Shown: one piece after another, positions 21,970 through 33,400 of the stretch | Position numbering within the stretch: the stretch's first letter is position 1 | Layout of the letters: each line of letters opens with the position of its first letter | Assembly: GCA_034509735.1 (NCBI GenBank) | Contig: JACGWO010000007.1 | Coordinates: 22,348,046-22,412,045, forward strand | Direction: 5' to 3' | Length of the DNA: 64,000 bases | Source of the DNA: Sesamum alatum | Lineage: Eukaryota; Streptophyta; Magnoliopsida; Lamiales; Pedaliaceae | Translations under genes and position numbers: made by a program | Notes under the pieces: model-generated | Told to the model about the DNA's origin: nothing | What the model saw: only the letters and a program-made list of their open reading frames with translations | Databases searched by the model: none

Positions 21970-22592
21970 TCTATGAGTAATGTTCATGCTCTTTTGGCTT
22001 ATATTGGCGAGGAGGGTAGCCAAGCATGGTTTCCTTGAAGTTATTCTCTCCTTGCAATGTCTTTACTCCCTTTTCTTTTGAATATCACACTCAGTCCTTC
22101 AAAGTGCTAGCATGATATTCTCGTGCTAGATCGGCTTCTAATTTCCATCCTCTTCCTTGATGAGCACAGAGCTCATGGGTGTATTGTGCTATAGCAAGGT
22201 ACAAGTACAATGGCTCACTTGATGAGGGCTTAGTTAGTAAGGGCAACTTTTCCAAGTAGGCCTTGAGGTCATGGAAAACTTGCTGGCATGCCTCGTCCCA
22301 TGTGAAACTCTTGACCTTTATCAAGACCTTAAAAAAGGGTAGGTTGCGCTCAGCTAAGCAGGATATGAACTTGTTGAGAGCAACTATCCGACCAGCCGTA
22401 TTTACACTTAATTGAGGTTGGCAAGAGGCTTCATCTCTTGAATTGCTCGTATATTATCTAGGTTGACCTCAATGCCTCTGTTCCACCATGTAGCTAAGGT
22501 CCACTTTGGACTCCAAATGCACATTTGGCTGGATTCATCTTCATGTGGTATTTTCTCCAGCATTTTGAACAAGGTCTACGATATGCTGGTCA
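21970..22592 (-). pseudogene. Ty3/gypsy RT C-terminus and RNase H relic
   Basis: On the minus strand a degraded connection region (a segment like TAGRIVALNKFISCLAERNL, about 22400-22340) leads to FTWDEACQQVFHDLKAYL (about 22310-22255) and a segment like PLLTKPSSSEPLYLYLAIAQ. This is the gypsy RT thumb to RNase H start. The part toward 21970 is not recognisable. It lies upstream, on the minus strand, of the RT palm fragment at 11088-11736, which is the reverse of the normal order. Confidence 0.72.
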
Positions 22593-23457
22593 GTACGGGT
22601 ATAATCCTTCCGTCTACCATCTCCCGGCCTTACTCTAGGGTATGGAATTGGGCGTCGGTTCCCATCCTTGACTAGGAATCTATGCTTAATACTCGAGACC
22701 ACGTATGCTTCATTGCATCGACACAGGAAACTATTTCCTGTTCGACCAACCACTGTGGCCACAGCTTTAAACAACATGAACTTGTCTCCGAGTGCATAGG
22801 AGATACCTCTGTCACAAACTGACAGGGGACGGATCCTCTTTTTGGAATCCACCGTACTCGCTACACATTCCAACTGCACCTCTCGCCAGATCTAAGATAC
22901 AACCATCCTGTGCACGCGACTGCCATGATTCCTCAAGTTTGAGGATTACTCCCGTACTATCAGAATCGAGGCAAACCAATCATACCGACCAAGCCTCCAA
23001 GGGTTCCATATGATGATCCCCGCGAGTCAGTCCAGTCGGCTCGACCCCAGTCGACCAACCCATCAAGATCATGCAGGTGTCTCACGCCTGTCGCCGATGA
23101 AACACGACACTCATCCAATGAACACGACTCTTGACGAAAGTCTTAATGGGACTCTCGATGCTCTGTTTCGAGGTCCTCGACTTGGAACGTTTCAAACCCA
23201 ACTCTTAATCAGTTGGTTTCATGACCACCATCCAATGTGTGGCCCAATTGCACGAGTTGTTATCCATTGTCTGTGGGCTTTGTTGCGATATAAGTTAAAC
23301 ACCGTTTTAACAAATGTGAAATGAGCACAACAAAGTAAACACCAGAAGTGACAAATACCCATTTTATTCATCACATAATAATATTACATTTACATCGAGT
23401 TGTATAATAGGTTACAAATCACGAAACCTATTGGCTTTCTGGTCACCTATTATAACA
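22593..23457 (-). repeat. LTR shard (A0 type), 5' portion, minus orientation
   Basis: This matches 36640-37545, the right-hand part of the A0 LTR, and ends GGTCACCTATTATAACA (complement of the LTR start TGTTATAATAGGTGACC). The remainder of the same kind of LTR is at 24865-25440, on the other side of a plus-oriented LTR shard. Confidence 0.8.
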
Positions 23458-24864
23458 GTCACAACGACTGGTCGAGTACGGAATGGTTTCCTACGTTGAT
23501 CAATAGAGAAAACGTGTCTCGAGTTATTGAGCATAGTTCTCTAGTTCAGGATGGGAACCGACGCCCAATTCCATGCCCTAGACTTAGAGCAGGAGACGGA
23601 TGATGGAAGGACCGTACTTGTATGGAACTCGGGATCCTAAATATTCACGCCAACATTCACCTAATCTCTAGTGCCATGGACCATTGCTAGACGGCCACCC
23701 ATGGTGATGGGCATTTTTCGATTAATGATTAATTGGAAAACAGTTAATTAAATCAGATTCAATTGACCAATTATGTTGGACACAAGCCCAAGCCTAGCTG
23801 AGGGTTAACCTAATGAGTCACAGACAAATTACTATGTGATTGGTAGAATTAGTTTAGAATTAATTATAGAAGAAAAGAATTAATTTAATTGGATTAAATT
23901 AACTCAAGGAGAATATAAATGATTGGATCATTTATTTGGGAAAGTCCATTTGATGGATGGTTTTGGGTTTAGTACCTTTAAATTAATTGGATTAATTTAT
24001 TGGGATTGGTTTATTTAATTGATTGGATAAATTAATTAGTGTTTAATCCTATGTTTATTTGATTGCATCAAATAAAATTTTTGGCTTTCAAGGTTTAAAA
24101 TTAGTTGGATTATTTTGGATGGATCTTGATTGGTCTTGATTTAATTTGATTAAATCAAAATCAGTCCATGATTTTAAGTCAAAATCATTAAGTTGAATGC
24201 AAGATGAGAAGTTGAAGAACTCCTACACAAGTGCATGTGAGTGGCTTAATGGTGTGGAGGTCATCTAGGATAACTTATGCATGTCTTGAATTTGGAATTC
24301 AATGACTAGCATATACATACAACTCTCAATTTTTCTAACTTGCTCTCACTTGAAGAAAAGCACAAGGCAATGTTTTTCCCTTAGAAAATCTAAAAAAAAT
24401 CTCCTCTTTGTGAATAAATTGAATTGGATTCAAAGTTAGAACTTAAACATTCCAAAAACCACCAATCAATAGTGTTAAGTTTGGAATTGTTTCTTCTTCA
24501 TTCCACTACTACTATCTAAAAATAGTTTAGAGGACATATCCTCAGTGTGGTGTGGACAATAATTAGAGAAGTTCTATGTCGGACTGTCAAGTGAACCAAA
24601 CAAGGAAACGAAAAGGGAACAAAGCTAGAACCGGTTCTATGTGCAACTAACATAAGCTTGGTTTTCATTTACGTTACATGTACCTTTTTGTTTACTTCCT
24701 TTAGCCAATTGTCCAAAATCTTCTCCTATTTAATTTATGCTTTGACATACACCGAATGCCCGAGAATTTCAAAGGGAACACCCCTTTGAACCCATTTAAA
24801 ATTATGCCTTAAATTACATTTTTTACGCTTCTATTGCGTTCTTGGGTTATACCCGATTCTTTCA
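23458..24864 (+). repeat. LTR shard of R type, plus orientation, truncated at its start
   Basis: This begins inside the LTR (matching DNA near 61430) and runs to the LTR end at GATTCTTTCA (24864). The last 400 bp resemble 63400-63815, the LTR that precedes a PBS at the right edge of the window. Shared phrases include GTGTGGTGTGGA and ACACCGAAYGCCCG. No PBS follows it here. Confidence 0.7.
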
Positions 24865-25440
24865 TTAATCATACCAAATGAAAGAGGCTTGATTAGAATT
24901 GATTTGTCCCTTACCAAAAGGGACAAGTCAACCACTCATCAAGGCCTTGCATGGCCGATTTTAAGCCCTCCAAAAGAGGTAATTTTCGGCCATTCTAGTG
25001 TGGGAAGAAGTCCAACTTCTTCTCATTCCAAAAATGGAATTAATACACCTCTTGGGCCAAAATTTAATGGACTGGGTTTCATTGTAATCCAATTACAACG
25101 AGCCCAAAATTAAATCCCATTTAATTCAAGGTCCACTTAAATAATCCCCATTTAATCTTTTAATCCAATTTAAAGATCCAATATTCGATTCTCTACATTA
25201 ACCGATAAATCCTACTTACCAATTAAAACGAGGGCACAATACAATATGGCCCGTCCGCACAATGGACAATCCCTTGAGTAATCCAATTACTTATTATCCT
25301 TTGAAATTTACTCCAAGGTAATTTCTCCACCTCCTCGGTGATTTGTGTGTGACCCTCTAAGTTCACCCGCAGCTAGAGTTGGGCCAATGTCCAACAGGAG
25401 CTCGTTACCATGGGTGGTAATCTAGCAAGTCCATGGAACT
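24865..25440 (-). repeat. LTR shard (A0 type), middle portion, minus orientation
   Basis: This corresponds to about 36030-36605 of the A0 LTR, with shared phrases such as AATCATACC, GACAAGTCAAC and GAAGAAGTCCAACTTCTTC. It is joined without a target duplication to the coding DNA of element P at about 25441. Confidence 0.75.
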
Positions 25441-27296
25441 AGAGAAGATATCTCAGACGCCATATGAGATATGGCATGGCAAGCCTCCCTCCTACAAATA
25501 CTTGAAAGTATGGGGTTGCCCCGCATATGTCAAAATATTATTGGGAGATAAACTGGACTCCAGGTCTAGTTTATGCAGGTTCATCGGGTATTCGAAAGAA
25601 ACTGTGGGGTATTATTTCTATGATCCCTTCGAGCAAAAGGTTTTTGTCTCACAAAACGCAGTATTCTTTGAAAAGGGTTTTTCGTTGGATAGTCGACGCG
25701 ATGAGGTACTCCTTGAGGAATCAAGTGAGGTACCACATGAGGCGACAGTGACATCTGAGCCGGTAGTTCCCACTGATAATGTTCCAATCCTCCGTAAGTC
25801 GGCCAGAGTACCCCAACCACATGATAGGTATGGATTTCTAGGCCTGATCGGTCAGTTGGATAATGATCCAAAAAGGTACGGAGAAGCGATGTCGAACATC
25901 AATTCAGATAAGTGGCTTGAGGCCATGGAATTCGAGATGGACTCGATGGGTGCAAACCAGGTTTAGACCCTAGTAGACCCACCCAAAGGGGTAAAACCCG
26001 TAAGGTGTAAATAGGTCTACAAATGTAAGCTTGGAGCTGATGGGGAGGTTACAACCTTCAAAGCCAGACTTGTGGCAAAGGGTTACACTCAGCGACCCGG
26101 GGTCGATTTTGAGGAAACCTACTCGCCTGTAGCAATGGCTAAGTCCATTAGGATACTGCTTGCCATAGCAGCATTGTATGACTATGAAATATGGTAGATG
26201 GACGGAAAACCACCTTCCTCAATGGTTTCATAGAGGAAGAGATCTATATGGATCAACCGGAAGGTTTCAAATCTGTTGGAGAAGAGCAGAAGGTCTGTCG
26301 TCTTCAAAGGTCCATCTATGGCCTCAAACAATCTTCCCGAAGCTAGAACATACGTTTTGACGAAGTCATACGGGGATATGATTTCATCAAGAATGAGTCC
26401 AATTCTTGTGTATACAAGAAGATCAATGGGAGCTCGGTTGCGTTTCGGGTGCTTTACGTGGATGACATCTTGCTCATTAGGAATAATGCTAAGATGTTGG
26501 GAACCACTAAAGCTTGGTTGCAACATAATTTTCCATGAACGATATGGGTGAGGCATCCTACATCCTTGGCATCAAGATCTATAGGGATGGATCTAGAAGG
26601 ATGTTGGAAATCGCCAAGTCCTCATACATTGAGAAAGTCTTGAAGAGATTCAATATGGAGAACTCAAAACGAGAATTCCTTCCTATGAGGCATGGAATTA
26701 AGTTATCCAAGAAACAGTCTCCTAAGACTGATGAGGAGCTTAAATTGATATTGGACATCCCCTATGCTTTAGCCGTAGGCAACATTCAGTACTTTGTCCA
26801 GTACACTAGACCTGATGTGGCTTTCACTTTTAGCGTGACTAGTCAATATCAGTCGTGTGCCGGGGAGGCACACTGGAGTGACGTCAAGACTATCCTGAAG
26901 TACCTGAAAAGGACTAAGGACATGTTCTTGATCTACGGTGGTGGAGAATTGATACTGGAAAGCTATAGCGACGCTAGCTTCCAATCGGATGAGGATGATG
27001 CCAAGTTTCTGTCTGGTTTTGTGTTTAGACTAAATGGTGGCGTGGTTGCTTAGAAAGTTTCCAAGCAGGCTACCATGGCGGACTCCATCATAGAGTTTGA
27101 ATACATAGCGACTTTGGATGTTGCTAAGGAGACGGTTTGGTTGATGAGCTACATCCAAGGGTTCGATGTAGTACTGAGCATTGCTAAGCCTGTAGTTGTC
27201 TTTTATGATAACAACGGGGCGATAGCGCTAGAAAAGGAACCAAGATCTCATCACGATCGAAGCACATTCTTAGATGCTACCATCTACTTAAAGAGA
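25441..27296 (+). pseudogene. Copia element P: integrase C-terminus, RT, RNase H
   Basis: The frame 25433-25966 carries TPYEIWHGKPPSYKYLKVWG, LCRFIGYSKETVGYYFYDP and the linker ending in KWLEAMEFEMDSMGANQV. A stop follows at 25964. RT continues through several breaks: [20 protein letters not shown] at about 26060, a degraded MDVKTAF segment at about 26200, and LYVDDILL changed to an [17 protein letters not shown] run at about 26450. The open stretch 26535-27053 holds [20 protein letters not shown] and RNase H SYSDASFQSDEDDAK. RNase H continues at 27075 (KEPRSHHDRSTF) until the solo LTR cuts it. The 5' half of P is missing. Confidence 0.83.
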
Positions 27297-29294
27297 TGAA
27301 AGAAATCGTGGATCGTCCCGGGAAATTGCGCGAATGCGGAAGCGCGATATAAAATAAAGTACAAAAATTAAAGCATACTTTAAATAATTAAAGAACACGC
27401 TCAAGGGGTGTACCCTTGAGATTCCCGGGAGTTCGGTGTATCTCATGATTAAAGAACATGTATAAAAGATCATGGAGGCCATAGGGTAGAAAATAAAAGG
27501 AGGCGAAAACGTAAACCGAGACCTACCCGTTGTCGTTTTCGTCTTCAACGGCTACACGCGTTGTTCCCCGTTTTGCACCAAGATCTCGTTCTTGAGACCC
27601 TCCAAATCATGACACACGATCCACCCACGTATCTTGTACGTCGTGCTAGCAACGAACTAGTGTATATTTTGGAGTGGATGAATCAACAACACGTTATCAA
27701 TTAATGGTAATGATTCATCAATGTTCTAGTGTTCCAAGAACAAAAAGAACAAGAAAATAATTTCTTGGAGAGAGTGGAGAGAGAGGGCGGACGAGAGAGA
27801 TGGGAGAGGGGGCCGAAAATTGTGTGTTGTGTGTGTGTGTTGGAATTTCATCGTCCTTCAATGGTTGGAGGCTAGAGGTTTATATAGAGGAGGAGTTTAA
27901 TTCTCTTTAAACTCCAACTCTAAGAACTCTAATTTGACTAGGATTTTGACCTAGTCAAAGTCCTAGTCAAACTAGTGTTTGACCTAGTCAAACCAATCCT
28001 AGCCTTCCATCTCCCCTTTCCATCTCAACCGTTGATTTTTAATTTAATGGAATATCTAAATTCCATTAAATATTCCAAAAGGCCAAATAAATAAATAAAT
28101 AAATATTAATATTTATTCTAGGCCCATTAAATCAATTCCCTTAATAAATCCAATTTATTAATTTAATTCCCTTTATCAAATATAAGGAATTAATTTCTCC
28201 AAGAAAATATAGGACCCGATTAAATCTAACTTAATCATTCCTTTACTCCAATATTTAATTCCAAATTAAATACTTAAGTGTGTGTGTGGATAGTGTGTGA
28301 CTCTTTAGGTTCACCTTTCAGCTAGATTTGGTCGGATTACTAGAATCCGCCCGTTACCATGGGTGGCCATCTAGCAACGGTCCATGGCACTAGAGACTAG
28401 GTGAAATAATCGGGGATGAACATTTAGGCCCCAACAGTACACTTGTCCTTATGTCTTCGGTCTCATCACTTAGAGTCTAGGGCACGGAAAATGCATGTAC
28501 TCATTTTGGACCTAAGTGTCGGTCTGTCCTTACTAAACGCCGCAAGGGAAACCTTCCCTTCTGTTCAGTTACTGTGGCCACAGATTTTAAGGACAAGACA
28601 CAGAGCATACATGAGACTCAACTGTCAATACCTTTTGACAGGAGACAGATCCTTTCTTGGAAACTGCTGTCACTCTGTACACCCGAGCTGCACTAGACAT
28701 GGCTTATGACTACTCAAGAGTATTTTGGCAATCTCTCACCATATCTAAGATACAGACCTGATGCACAGGTAAACTCAGCAGTTCCTCAAGTCAAAGGACT
28801 TGACCTGTACCGTTGGAACCGGGAATACGTCATACCTTGCAGACCATACTCAAGGTCCTCCGTAAGACGGTTCCCGCGAGTCACCTCAGTCAACTGCTTC
28901 CTAGCATGCCGACCCACTAACACTGCTTAGACGACCTTTGTCACCCGTTGATGAAATACGACAGCAGATGCTTACTACAAGTCTCAAAGGGAATCCCGCT
29001 ACCCAATTTCGGGATTCCTTGACTTGGAGATTTTCGGACTGATTCGGTAAGACTGATTTCATGGACCTACCTCCAAGCGTAGTCCCAATCCCCGAAATCG
29101 ATTCTCAGTCCGTGGGCTTTGTTTGCGTAGTGAACAGATATGTAAAAAGCAGATATAAGTGAACGTAAACAAAGTATTGCCATATGAACTTTTCACTTCT
29201 TTATTCATATATGTTTTATCAAACACCTGAAATTGTCTATACATAGGTTACATATTCCTGCCAAAATTGGCTTACATGGTCACCTATTCTAACA
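27297..29294 (-). mobile_element. Solo LTR (1998 bp) inserted in RNase H of element P
   Basis: In element sense it starts TGTTAGAATAGGTGACC (complement of 29294 leftward) and ends GATTTCTTTCA. A 5-bp duplication AGAGA flanks it (27292-27296 and 29295-29299). The host RNase H frame resumes on the far side with a segment like GDVQKDRVSSAENIPD. There is no internal region, so this is a product of LTR-LTR recombination. It carries the W-box cluster (27933-27993) and a TATATA box (about 27880-27887). Confidence 0.9.
27880..27993 (-). promoter_or_regulatory. Solo LTR promoter: TATA box and W-box cluster
   Basis: TATATAAACC lies on the element sense strand at about 27878-27887. Between 27933 and 27993 are repeated TTGAC and GTCAA motifs, including two TTGACCTAGTCAA palindromes. 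The layout equals that of the A and B LTRs. Confidence 0.5.
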
Positions 29295-29440
29295 AGAGAT
29301 GGTTCGCAGGGGTGACGTTCAGAAGGATCGAGTCAGCTCTGCAGAAAACATACCAGATCCACCTGCTAAGCCCGTGTCCCAGGTTGCCCATACTCACCAT
29401 CTGGATAAGTGGGTTAGAGGTCAATGGGTGATTGGCTTTA
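29295..29440 (+). pseudogene. Copia element P: RNase H C-terminal tail
   Basis: This continues P after the solo LTR. Residues correspond to the ending seen in B ([18 protein letters not shown] followed by a [16 protein letters not shown] tail), with substitutions. The polypurine tract follows. Confidence 0.75.
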
Positions 29441-29455
29441 GGTCAAGTGGGAGAT
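29441..29455 (+). other. Polypurine tract of element P
   Basis: GGTCAAGTGGGAGAT immediately precedes the LTR start TGTTAGAATAGG at 29456. Confidence 0.85.
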
Positions 29456-32400
29456 TGTTAGAATAGGTGACCAGAAACCCAATAGGTTTTGGCATTTTGT
29501 AACCTATTTGAAAACTTGATGTAATGTAATATCATGTAATGAATAAAATGGGTATTCGTTACCTTTGATATTCTCTTTGTTGCGCTCATTTTCATATGCT
29601 AAAATGGTATTTTACATATATCGCAACAAAGCCCACAGACCATGATTAACAACTCATGCAGTTTGGCCATGCATTGGATGGTGGTCATGAACCAACTGAT
29701 TAAGAGTTGGGTCTAAAACGTTCTAAGTCGAGGACCTCGAGACAGGGCATCGAGAGTCCTATAGAGACATGCATCAAGAGTCATGTTCATTGGATGAGGC
29801 GTGGGATGCCTACACGACCTTGATGGGTTGGTCGACTGGGGTCGAGCCGACTGGACTGACTCGCCGGGATCATCATATGGAAGCCTTGGAGACAATTTTG
29901 GAGGATGACTAAGTAATTGGATTACTTAAAGGATCGTCCATTGGATGGACCGACCAATATTGTATCGGGACCTCGTTTAATCAGTAAATAGGATTTACCG
30001 ATTAACATAAAAAGTTGAGACATTGGATCTTTTAATTGAATTAAAAGATCAATGGGAATTATTTAAGTGGACCTTAAATTAAAATCAATTTAATTTTAGG
30101 TTTGTTGTAATTGGATTACAGTAGAACCTGGTCTGTTAAATTTTGACCCGAGAGGTGTGTTAATTCCATATTTGGAATGAGAAGAAGTTGGACTTCCTCC
30201 TTAAATAAGCATGGCCAAAAATGCTACCTTGGAGGGAGCAAAAATCGGCCATGTTTAGTGCTTGATGTGGTTGACTTGTCTCTTTTGGTAAGAGATAAAT
30301 CAACTCTAATCGAGCCTCTCTCATTTGGTGATTTAATCATACCTTAAGAGATGGTAGGCTTGATTGAAGAATTGATAGTGATTGATTGGGATGAATCTAG
30401 ACATCCTTGGATGAACCTAGACACATTCCAATAATTCCATTACTTATGTATATATATGAGTATATACTAACATCAAAGCAAGAGATTCATTATTCATCTT
30501 TTCTAGGAAAAGAAGAAGAAAAGAAACACACACTCTCTCCCTCTAGTTCTCGGCCATCTCTCCCTCTCTACACTTGCATTCTTAATTTGATCTTAGATCA
30601 ATTTAAAGAACAAAGTGAGTTTAAGATGAACACTAATTGATAGTATTTATCTTCTTAAACCAAAACCTCCCTAGATCCGTTTTCCTCTAGCAAGGAAAAT
30701 GAGTATCTCTTCCGTTGTGGTGGGATGACCTTTGGAGAGTTCATAATTTTGAACTTGGTGAACGTTTCCGGAAAGGAACAACGCAAGTAGCCGATTGAGA
30801 GATAAACTACAAAGGTAACACTGGTTGAATTACGCTTTCGTAGTTTATTATTTTGTCTATGCCCTATGTTCAATATGTTAGAATAGGTGATCAGAAAGCC
30901 AATTGGATTGGCGATTTTGGGAACTATTCATCAATCTTTATTAATACAATATTATCCTGATGAATAGAGTAAGTATTCATCACTGGCACTGTATTTGTTG
31001 TGCTTACTACTAACGTTGAACGGCATTTCAACGTGACAACAAATGCCCACAGACCAATTGAATAACCCATGTAGTTGGGCTGCGCATTGGATGGTGGTTC
31101 TGAAACCAACTTCTGAGGATTGGTCTGAAACATTCCAAGTCGAGGACCTCGAGACTGGGCATCGAGTGTCCTGTTGAGACTTTCACTAAGTATTGCATTC
31201 ACTGGGTGAGTTCCGAGTTTCATCGTCAACAGACAAAGGTCGTCTAGGAAATTTTAGTGGGTTAGTTGACAAGGTGGTCGGCTGACTGAAGTGACTCGCG
31301 GGAATCATCATATGGAAGCCTTGGAGGCTTGGTCGGTATAACTTGAATTCCCGGTTCTGATGGTACGGGATTAGTCCTCGGACTTGAGTAATCATGGCAG
31401 TCACGTGCATATGAAGACTGTATCTTGGATCTGGCGAGAGGTGATCATTCTATAACATGGTCATTATAAGCTTTGTCCAGTGCAGTTGGAGTATGTAGCA
31501 AGGAGGTGGATTCCAAGATAGGATCTGTCCCCTGTCAGTACATGGCAGTGATGTCTCCTATGCACTCTGAGATGGTTTAGACTCTGATAGTCTATGGCCA
31601 TAGCAATTGATTGAGTAGGAAAGGGTTTCCTATATCGACCGATAGAGTTAACGCATCTCGGGTATGAAGCATAGTTGCGTAGTCAAGGATGGGAACCGAC
31701 GCCCAATTGCACACCCTAGGCTAAGGCCGGGAGACGATCGACAGTAGGACCGTACCCGTACGGAATTGGCGCCTAAATGTTCACGCCAACATTCACCTAT
31801 TCTTTAGTGCCATGGACCGTTGCTAGACGGCCACCCATGGTGACGGACTCCTGTTGGACACGAGCCCAAGTCTAGCTGAGGGTGAACCTAAAGGGTCACA
31901 CACAAATCACGCGCGCGCCGGCCGACACGGCCGAATGGTTGGGCCGTCTTTCACCATTTTTCCAAAAAAATTGATTTTCTGGTATCTGCATATTTTTTTC
32001 TGAAATATTTAATTTATGGCTCATTTAATTTTAGTTGAGAATGATTTTTCCTAAAATTAAATTGTGTGAGATTATTTTGGAAATGGTTTTTCAAACAAAA
32101 AAAAATATGTACATGGGTTGTACGAGGTTTCTAATATCCATTTTTAATAGGATTTTTGACATATATTTTTCTGCATTTAATTATGTTATGGAATGATATT
32201 GGATATCATTTTTTAATACATGGTTTGTATTATTTGGAGCATGATTATATTGGATACGTAATTATGTTGTGTTTTGTTAATTGGATTAACAAGGGATGAT
32301 CATGAAGCCCATTGACTTGTGTGTGGTTTTAAATTCTTTTGGGTGGGGCCTGCGTGCCTCTTGTTTTGGGACTATTATCTCCCACTTTCGCCTCATGATG

Positions 32401-32692
32401 TTAAGGCTTGTCTTTTTCTTTTTATTTCTCATGTATTCTGTTTCTCTTGTAATGAGAGTAGTTAGAAATTTTTTGGTGAGGTTTTACATTTTATGCATAA
32501 TAAAGCAAGCCCACGGAGAAAAAAGGAGGCCTATGTTTTAATATTTACACATCATACATGGAATGCCCGGTTGAGGACCCAAGGGTACACCCCTTGGGAT
32601 TCGCGTATTTTGAATTTGATTTAAATTTACGCACTTTTCTCGCTTTCTCGCTTCCGCTCGCGCTCCCGGGCGGATCCGCTTGTCCTTCACCA
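29456..32692 (+). repeat. 3' LTR of element P, interrupted
   Basis: The LTR head and body occupy 29456-30875. The tail resumes near 32535 and ends CGGATCCGCTTGTCCTTCA at 32692, matching the A0 LTR end in reverse. Between them, 30876-32534 is a foreign LTR head plus leader. A short phrase (CCTATGTTYAATA-like) occurs at both edges of the interruption. After 32692 the gag of element Q starts abruptly, so P's LTR end is inserted in Q. Confidence 0.7.
30876..32534 (+). mobile_element. Truncated copia piece: LTR head fused to leader, inside P's LTR
   Basis: 30876-31912 is the first kilobase of an LTR (TGTTAGAATAGGTGATC start) resembling 60700-61735. At about 31913 it switches, with no LTR end and no PBS, to leader-type DNA. 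That part has a short GC-rich remnant (GCGCGCGCCGGCC) and AT-rich sequence, then a segment like GTAATGAGAGTAG that matches the A/B leaders. An internal deletion removed the LTR end and PBS. Confidence 0.6.
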
Positions 32693-33400
32693 GTATGATA
32701 GGCTGGAGGATGTTGGCTCGATGATGCTTCGATTGTAGCAAGTCTATGCGGTCCTAGACCGGCATGTTAGATATGCTGCAATAAAGGCATTCTTCGGAGC
32801 GAAGACAATAGAAGGATCGTCGGTACAAGAGCATGGAGTGATGATGCTATCCCTAGTGGAAAAGCTCAAACACCTCCAAGCTGATCTCGAAAGAGAGATG
32901 TACATCAACGTGATCCTTCAGTCTCTTATCCCCTCACTCGACCTATTTATAGTCAACTACCACATGAGTGGGCTTGAGAAAGACCTTAATGAGTTGATAA
33001 AAATGTTGGTCCAGTACAAGGCAACGATTGAAAAATCTGTGCCGATGGTACTAGTGAGGAGGCTTCGACCTCTAAATCGAAAGGCAAGGGTGCCGGACGC
33101 AGGAAAAGGAAGAAGGCTCATGCAATATAGCCGCTGCCAGCACTTCGAGTACTCCTGTTACTCCGCTGGGCGGGGGGTAAAGGAAAGAGGAAAAGGGTTC
33201 AACAGTCAAAGGTTCCGAACGATGTTTGCATTAACTACGAGAAAAGGGACATTGGAAGAGGGAGTTTCCTAAAGCACATTTCCAATGAAGGTGACATTTG
33301 AATTGAGTGTCAACATGATCATTGTTCTGTTCTTTGGTATTGGATACCAGTCCTTCCATTCACAGGTGATGATAAGGAATAGAAAGCTAAGACAAACAAT
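32693..33400 (+). pseudogene. Copia element Q: gag fragment
   Basis: The frame starts inside Gag with a segment like YDRLEDVGSMM (B has YERLDDVPSIM). It reads through GAKTIEGSSVQEHG and MYINVILQSLIPSLDLFIVNY to LNELIKMLVQYKATIEKS (open stretch 32838-33272). A frameshift follows, and the zinc-knuckle region (B: ICINCREKGHWKREC) is seen only as a degraded CINYEKRDIGRGS-like phrase near 33225-33260. The upstream half of Q's gag is absent at the junction with P's LTR. Confidence 0.78.

Noticed and set aside
28443..28930. Repeated 88-aa frame in LTRs (28443, 47209, 55245, 57729)
   Set aside because: It looks conserved only because the LTR is repeated. It lies upstream of the TATA box in U3 and has no recognisable domain.
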